From an uncultured Bacilli bacterium (lineage in GTDB: Bacteria; Bacillota_I; Bacilli_A; RF39; UBA660): a DNA stretch of 9,244 bases. The notes under the pieces are model-generated. The model saw only the letters and a list, made by a program, of their open reading frames with translations, was not told the origin of the DNA and ran no database searches. Where the stretch lies: assembly GCA_948874605.1 (NCBI GenBank), contig CAQRXS010000051.1, positions 1 to 9,244 of the forward strand. Direction: 5' to 3'. Position 1 is the first letter of the stretch; each line of letters opens with the position of its first letter. Positions 4,791 through 9,244 of this stretch are shown piece by piece. The position numbers and the translations under genes are program-made.

Positions 4791-5147
4791 TTAACTCATT
4801 TTTTTCGGAAAAACTCGCTTTTTTTCGAAAAAAGCAAAGGATAATAAGATATTCCAAAATATATGTAGTATCATAAAGAACCAATTTATTTTTTGAATTA
4901 ATATAGCTAACACAACAAAATAGAGAATTGTATTTGTGAGTGTTTTCCACAGGAAGCCCCTTTTTGTTTTATACGGAATTGCGTGATTAACGAGAAATAA
5001 TAATAACAATATCCCTGTATTTATAAACGGTAAGTTGTAATAGACTTTATCCAAGAAAAGGCCAATGCTCAAAAGAATTTCTAGGTTACATAGATTTGGC
5101 GAATTAAGAAGTATTAAAAAGAAAAAAACAGGCAAATAACTAATCAT
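4791..5147 (-). CDS. mreD: MreD-like rod-shape membrane protein
   Basis: This 118-residue, very hydrophobic protein starts MISYLPVFFFLILLNSPNL and has about four membrane segments. It ends in a basic tail (KKRVFPKKMS). Sequence identity with MreD is too low to see clear motifs; the call rests on topology and on its place directly after mreC. MreD is a membrane partner of MreC in the elongasome. It is shorter than typical MreD proteins (about 160-170 residues). I chose ATG 5145-5147, preceded by AAGAAGG six bases upstream, over a TTG at 5163-5165 inside that region. The start overlaps the mreC stop by eight bases. Confidence 0.7.
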   Translation of the reverse strand: MISYLPVFFFLILLNSPNLCNLEILLSIGLFLDKVYYNLPFINTGILLLLFLVNHAIPYKTKRGFLWKTLTNTILYFVVLAILIQKINWFFMILHIFWNILLSFAFFEKKRVFPKKMS

Positions 5148-5793
5148 AGCTAACCTTCTTGCCAATCATAACATAGTTTAAATTTTCAAAATCTACAACT
5201 GGAGTAACAACAAGTATTTGCTCAATTCCGTCATTTTGAATACTTTGTACCGTGGCAACAGGAATATCTCCTATAGTACCTGCAAATGCTGAAGTAACAA
5301 CTAAACTCCCCTCTTTAATTTCTTCTTTACTAGTTATATTTTTTACGATAATTTTCTTTCCTTCTCTTTGTAAGATGCCATAACTATTTTGAATTTTTAC
5401 AGATAATTTTGTATTTTGGTTTCCTAAGAGTTCTACGATACTTGAATGATTTTTTACATTTTTTATAGTTCCAATGAAACCACTTTCATTGTATACAATA
5501 TCACCATTATTCACACCTTCATTTTTCCCTTTTAAAATAGTTATTTCATCAAAAAAGTAAAATACATCTCTCAATATTACTTTGCTTGTAACCATATCTT
5601 GCCGTTCTTTCCATAATTCGTTTTGTCGTAAAAGATTCTCGTATTCTGTTTTTAAGTTGTTATAATCTAATTCTAAAACTGTTTTTTCCTCTAGATTATT
5701 ATCTTTTAATAGATAAGAATAAACTATTTCACTTCCATAAGATGTTAAAAAAAGTAATGTTACAGACAGGATAAGCGTTAAAATTTGCTTCAT
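5140..5793 (-). CDS. mreC: Rod-shape-determining protein MreC
   Basis: The 217-residue protein has an N-terminal membrane anchor (about 3-19), a coiled coil (about 33-66, heptad-like Leu spacing), then the two-lobed beta domain of MreC. That domain includes ILKGKNEGVNNGDIVYNESG (87-106) and GFIGTIKNVKNHSSIVELL, the family core, and ends VMIGKKVSYD. MreC scaffolds the cell-wall elongation machinery outside the membrane. It is shorter than B. subtilis MreC (about 290 residues) because it lacks a long C-terminal extension. ATG overlaps the radC stop as ATGA and GGGGTG lies upstream. mreB, normally just before mreC, is not here. Confidence 0.93.
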   Translation of the reverse strand: MKQILTLILSVTLLFLTSYGSEIVYSYLLKDNNLEEKTVLELDYNNLKTEYENLLRQNELWKERQDMVTSKVILRDVFYFFDEITILKGKNEGVNNGDIVYNESGFIGTIKNVKNHSSIVELLGNQNTKLSVKIQNSYGILQREGKKIIVKNITSKEEIKEGSLVVTSAFAGTIGDIPVATVQSIQNDGIEQILVVTPVVDFENLNYVMIGKKVSYD

Positions 5794-6473
5794 TCAAGCA
5801 CCCCATTTTCTAGATAGCTATAATAAGACTGTGTCCCAATTATGATATGATCAATTAAGGGAATACCAACAATATTGCCGACATCTTTTAAACGTATGGT
5901 GGTTTTATTGTCTTCCACACTTGGGATTACAATACCTGTTGGATGGTTGTGAATGCATAATATTTTTACTGCATTATTTAAAATCGCCTCACGGAAAATA
6001 TCTCTTGGATGGACAATGCTTTGATTGACAGTTCCTGTAAATAATATTTTTTCACTTTGAATATAATTTTTGGTGTCTAAAAATAAAACAAGAAACTTTT
6101 CTTGAGTTGCGCCTTTAAAATAATTTTTATAATTATCCCAAACATCCTTGGATTTTTTTATTTGAATTCTTTTATGAGTTTCTTTTCGACTCATTCTTTT
6201 GGCAAGTTCGATGGAAGCAAGAACTGTGATTGCTTTTGTTTCTCCTATGCCCGTTATTTCTAATAAAGCTGGTAGTCTAATATTCGTATAACCTCCGCTT
6301 GCACTAATTTTTTCTAAAAGTTTCATTGCCAAGTCTTTTACTGATATCTTTTTGGTTCCCGTCCTAAGAAGAATAGCAAATAATTCAGCATCACTTAAAT
6401 TTTCAATCCCATATATTTTCGCTTTTTCTCTTGGTTTTTCTTGCTCTGGTAAATCTTTAATTAAATAACTCAT
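5790..6473 (-). CDS. radC: RadC/YsxA family JAMM-domain protein
   Basis: The 227-residue protein has the N-terminal RadC segment (LIKDLPEQEKPREK, 4-17; ENLSDAELFAILLRTGT, 24-40) and a helix-hairpin-helix (about 70-93, LEITGIGETKA). The C-terminal JAMM metalloprotease-like domain has HNHPTGIVIPSVED, with His175, His177 and Asp188 as metal ligands. Despite the name, a role in DNA repair is not established. In Bacilli the gene lies just upstream of mreBCD, as here. ATG shares one base with the stop of the SPOR gene (TAATG), and AGAGATGG in that gene's end may serve as RBS. Confidence 0.95.
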   Translation of the reverse strand: MSYLIKDLPEQEKPREKAKIYGIENLSDAELFAILLRTGTKKISVKDLAMKLLEKISASGGYTNIRLPALLEITGIGETKAITVLASIELAKRMSRKETHKRIQIKKSKDVWDNYKNYFKGATQEKFLVLFLDTKNYIQSEKILFTGTVNQSIVHPRDIFREAILNNAVKILCIHNHPTGIVIPSVEDNKTTIRLKDVGNIVGIPLIDHIIIGTQSYYSYLENGVLE

Positions 6474-6892
6474 TACTCTACCATCTCTTCTAATATTTTA
6501 CGATTTAACAGTGATATTGATTTTTCATCATTTGTTTTTTCAAGTAATAAATTGTATTTTTCTAACGTTTCATTTTCATTTGCTATTTGAAGAACTTTTT
6601 TATAATAAGGAATTTCTTTTTCTTTCAAAGTTTGCTCAATTTTTAATAGGTCTTCTTCTCTTTTGGCAGCACCTACTAATACGCGATATTCAAATCCATC
6701 TTGGAAAATATATGCATTTGAAACTTTACTCTGTGCTTCTTTGGCATTATCATAATCCGAAAAAACACCAGTTTGTAGTACATAGAAATCTATAGTATTA
6801 TTTTGGTTTAAATCTGGAACTTCTAGTAAAGGCAAGGCTAATACTACTCCAATTCCTACTGCAAGTAACAATATCTTTAACTTTTTTTTCAT
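6473..6892 (-). CDS. SPOR-domain membrane protein (SpoIIB position)
   Basis: The 139-residue protein has a short basic start, one membrane segment (about 5-24) and a SPOR domain (about 35-103). This begins FYVLQTGVFSDYDNAKEA, continues with FEYRVLVG (67-74) and ends with the beta-strand YYKKVLQI. A charged helical tail follows. SPOR domains bind septal peptidoglycan lacking stem peptides. In Bacillus the gene two places upstream of radC is spoIIB, a SPOR protein needed for septal thinning during engulfment; this gene is in the matching place but is far shorter than SpoIIB (about 330 residues). I chose ATG 6890-6892 because ACTGGAGG lies six bases upstream; the frame is open to 6919. Upstream (6913-6937) lies ATATC/GATAT around a T-rich stretch; no convincing promoter was seen. 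Confidence 0.88.
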   Translation of the reverse strand: MKKKLKILLLAVGIGVVLALPLLEVPDLNQNNTIDFYVLQTGVFSDYDNAKEAQSKVSNAYIFQDGFEYRVLVGAAKREEDLLKIEQTLKEKEIPYYKKVLQIANENETLEKYNLLLEKTNDEKSISLLNRKILEEMVE

Positions 6893-6951
6893 GATAAACC
6901 TCCAGTAAAAAGATATCAAAAAAAAGTGTGATATATTGTCGAAATATGTAA

Positions 6952-7599
6952 CTAAATCTCACTTTTCGAAATTAAATAAATTTTCTTATTTTTGTAAAAA
7001 GCATAAAATATATTTTGAATTTCTAAATTCTTTTTTCGTAATTCTTCTTCTATCCAAAATTTATCTTTTCCTAAAAAGTCCAAGGTTTTTTTATTAATTT
7101 CTCCATCTAATATTAATGGCATTGGATAGCTTGATTTTATTTTGAATAAATTATATTGAAAAATAGAGAGTTTTCCATTAGGTTCTAAAAATGCATATTC
7201 AATTTCTCCTAAATCTTTAATTTCTTTTTGACGCATTGAAAGTAGTAAATCATCCATACTGTAACGTTGGCGTACCATTTCTTTATAGTTTACTTTACCA
7301 TCACAAATGATTAAGGAAGGTTTTCCATCAAAGATGCGCCGGAAAGTTCTAGATTTAATGCTAATAAATGCTAGGGCAATTTCTAGAAATCCTAATAATG
7401 ATAACGGAATGACTGTAAGCCAAAGTGACTTCTCGATATTTTCAATAGAAATCGCGACTAATTCTGCCATAAGGATAGAGACAATTAGATCAATAATACC
7501 TAATTGTCCAATTTCTCTTTTTCCCATTAAACGGTATAATAAAACGATAAAGAAATAAAAGAATATTGTTCTTAAAACTATGTTTCCTAATTCTGCCAT
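6952..7599 (-). CDS. DUF421 membrane protein (YrbG/YetF-like)
   Basis: The 215-residue protein has three N-terminal membrane segments (about 6-22, 33-52 and 60-80). It includes the family motifs RLMGKREIGQLGIIDLIVSI (23-42), GKPSLIICDGK (92-102), and MDDLLLSMRQKEIKDLGEIEYAFLE-type text ending in NGKLS. The cytoplasmic domain is the YetF-type fold. In Bacillus yrbG, of this family, lies near tgt and yrzE, as here. Some DUF421 relatives act in spore membrane permeability and germination; which role this one has cannot be read from the sequence. ATG 7597-7599 follows AGGTGAT closely. It is divergent from the yrzE-like gene with only 73 bases between them. Confidence 0.93.
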   Translation of the reverse strand: MAELGNIVLRTIFFYFFIVLLYRLMGKREIGQLGIIDLIVSILMAELVAISIENIEKSLWLTVIPLSLLGFLEIALAFISIKSRTFRRIFDGKPSLIICDGKVNYKEMVRQRYSMDDLLLSMRQKEIKDLGEIEYAFLEPNGKLSIFQYNLFKIKSSYPMPLILDGEINKKTLDFLGKDKFWIEEELRKKNLEIQNIFYAFYKNKKIYLISKSEI

Positions 7600-7602
7600 A
7601 AG

Positions 7603-7667
7603 ATCACCTATTTTTATTATGGGAGTATTCTATTTTTTTTAATCATTCATATACTCTATTAGGTGAT
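7603..7667. promoter_or_regulatory. Divergent intergenic region with nested dyads
   Basis: The 73 bases between the two divergent genes contain ATCACCTA (7603-7610) and TAGGTGAT (7660-7667), which are the two Shine-Dalgarno sequences facing opposite ways. Between them lie GAGTAT (7623-7628) and ATACTC (7651-7656). Possible -10 hexamers are TATACT (plus, 7650-7655) and CATAAT (minus, 7616-7621), each only a few bases before an SD and without a good -35. Both promoters must fit in this space or just inside the neighbouring genes. Confidence 0.4.
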
Positions 7668-7672
7668 GAATT

Positions 7673-8031
7673 TTGAAAACTTTAAAAAGATATGGAAAAA
7701 CAATTGGAATATTTGGCGTTTTTTTAATCATTTTTGCTGCTATACTTTCTTGTTTTAATGTATTTAATCTAATGTATTCTAAAAGCACAGATATTGTTAT
7801 TATGATTGGTATGGTTCTTTCTCTTTTTCTGATAGGTTTTAGTTATGGAAAGAAAGCAGAAAAAAAAGGCTTTTTAGAAGGCCTTAAAATTGGTATTTGT
7901 TTCATTTTATTATTAGTTTTTATTAATCTTATTTTCTATCAAACTGGATTTTCAATAGAAAGAATTATTTACTATACTGTTCTAATCCTTTCTAGTACAC
8001 TTGGTTCTATGATTGGAATTAATAAAAAGAA

Positions 8032-8035
<4 letters not shown>
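7673..8035 (+). CDS. YrzE-like TIGR04086/DUF3792 membrane protein
   Basis: The 120-residue protein has four membrane segments (about 11-30, 39-59, 68-88 and 95-114). Between the second and third segments is GFSYGKKAEKKGFLEGLKIG (56-75), the central GK...GxxxGxKxG pattern of the TIGR04086/YrzE family. Its function is unknown; the family is usually encoded next to tgt and yajC in Bacilli, as here. The start is TTG at 7673-7675, with AGGTGAT eight bases upstream; an ATG at 7666-7668 is in another frame. It is the only plus-strand gene and its TAG overlaps the stop codon of the opposing gene. Confidence 0.85.

Positions 8036-9244
<1,209 letters not shown>

Noticed and set aside
6511..6795. Plus-strand open frame of 94 codons rich in Phe and Leu
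   Set aside because: It lies opposite the SPOR gene, whose frame, RBS and domain are clear; composition is that of antisense AT-rich DNA.
7307..7558. Plus-strand open frame of 83 codons
   Set aside because: It lies opposite the conserved DUF421 coding sequence and has no family features.

Overview
The window is AT-rich DNA (about 30% G+C by eye) from a low-GC Gram-positive bacterium, most likely a member of the Bacilli or a related gut lineage. It holds sporulation-type genes (spoIVFA, spoIVFB, a spoIIB-like SPOR gene), a Prp protease next to an L27 gene with a cleavable N-terminal extension, and Shine-Dalgarno sequences of the AGGAGG/AGGTGAT type. TGA is a real stop codon in dut, prp and radC, and Trp is read from TGG, so this is the standard bacterial code and not the Mycoplasma code. 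Nearly everything is on the minus strand; the exception is one small membrane-protein gene (yrzE-like).

Read in the direction of transcription (right to left): (1) tgt, entering from beyond the right edge, overlaps a 103-residue exported or membrane-anchored protein with pseudopilin-like features. The yrzE-like gene on the opposite strand converges on it, and a DUF421 gene is divergent from yrzE. This resembles the tgt-yajC-yrzE-yrbG neighbourhood of Bacillus, but the yajC position is occupied by something else. (2) A tightly overlapping run follows: SPOR protein (spoIIB position), radC, mreC, mreD. Then come dut with its own leader and terminator, and spoIVFA-spoIVFB behind a sequence that fits a sigma-E promoter. 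(3) Next is the ribosomal operon rplU-prp-rpmA, with a near-consensus sigma-A promoter and a structured L21-type leader. In Bacillus subtilis the equivalent order is spoIIB-maf-radC-mreBCD-minCD-spoIVFAB-rplU-ysxB-rpmA. The window keeps that order but lacks maf, mreB, minC and minD, and has dut inserted.

(4) The left end is the least ordinary part. Between rpmA and the next gene there is a complete miniature transcription unit: an extended -10 promoter, a strong ribosome binding site, a 10-codon ORF reading MWDWIWKRFF and a hairpin terminator. It is followed by a CPBP-family membrane protein whose two family histidines are replaced, and by a two-TM surface protein of unknown function. Immediately after the stop codon of that protein lies a run of nine G (minus strand) inside the spacer of a promoter-like sequence that points out of the window, which is the layout of a phase-variable promoter.

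Functionally the window joins tRNA queuosine modification (tgt), cell-shape and spore-morphogenesis genes (mreCD, SPOR protein, SpoIVFA/B), nucleotide-pool cleaning (dut) and ribosome biogenesis (L21, Prp, L27). No rRNA, tRNA, CRISPR array, insertion sequence or prophage was seen, and no stretch longer than 300 bases lacks a gene.
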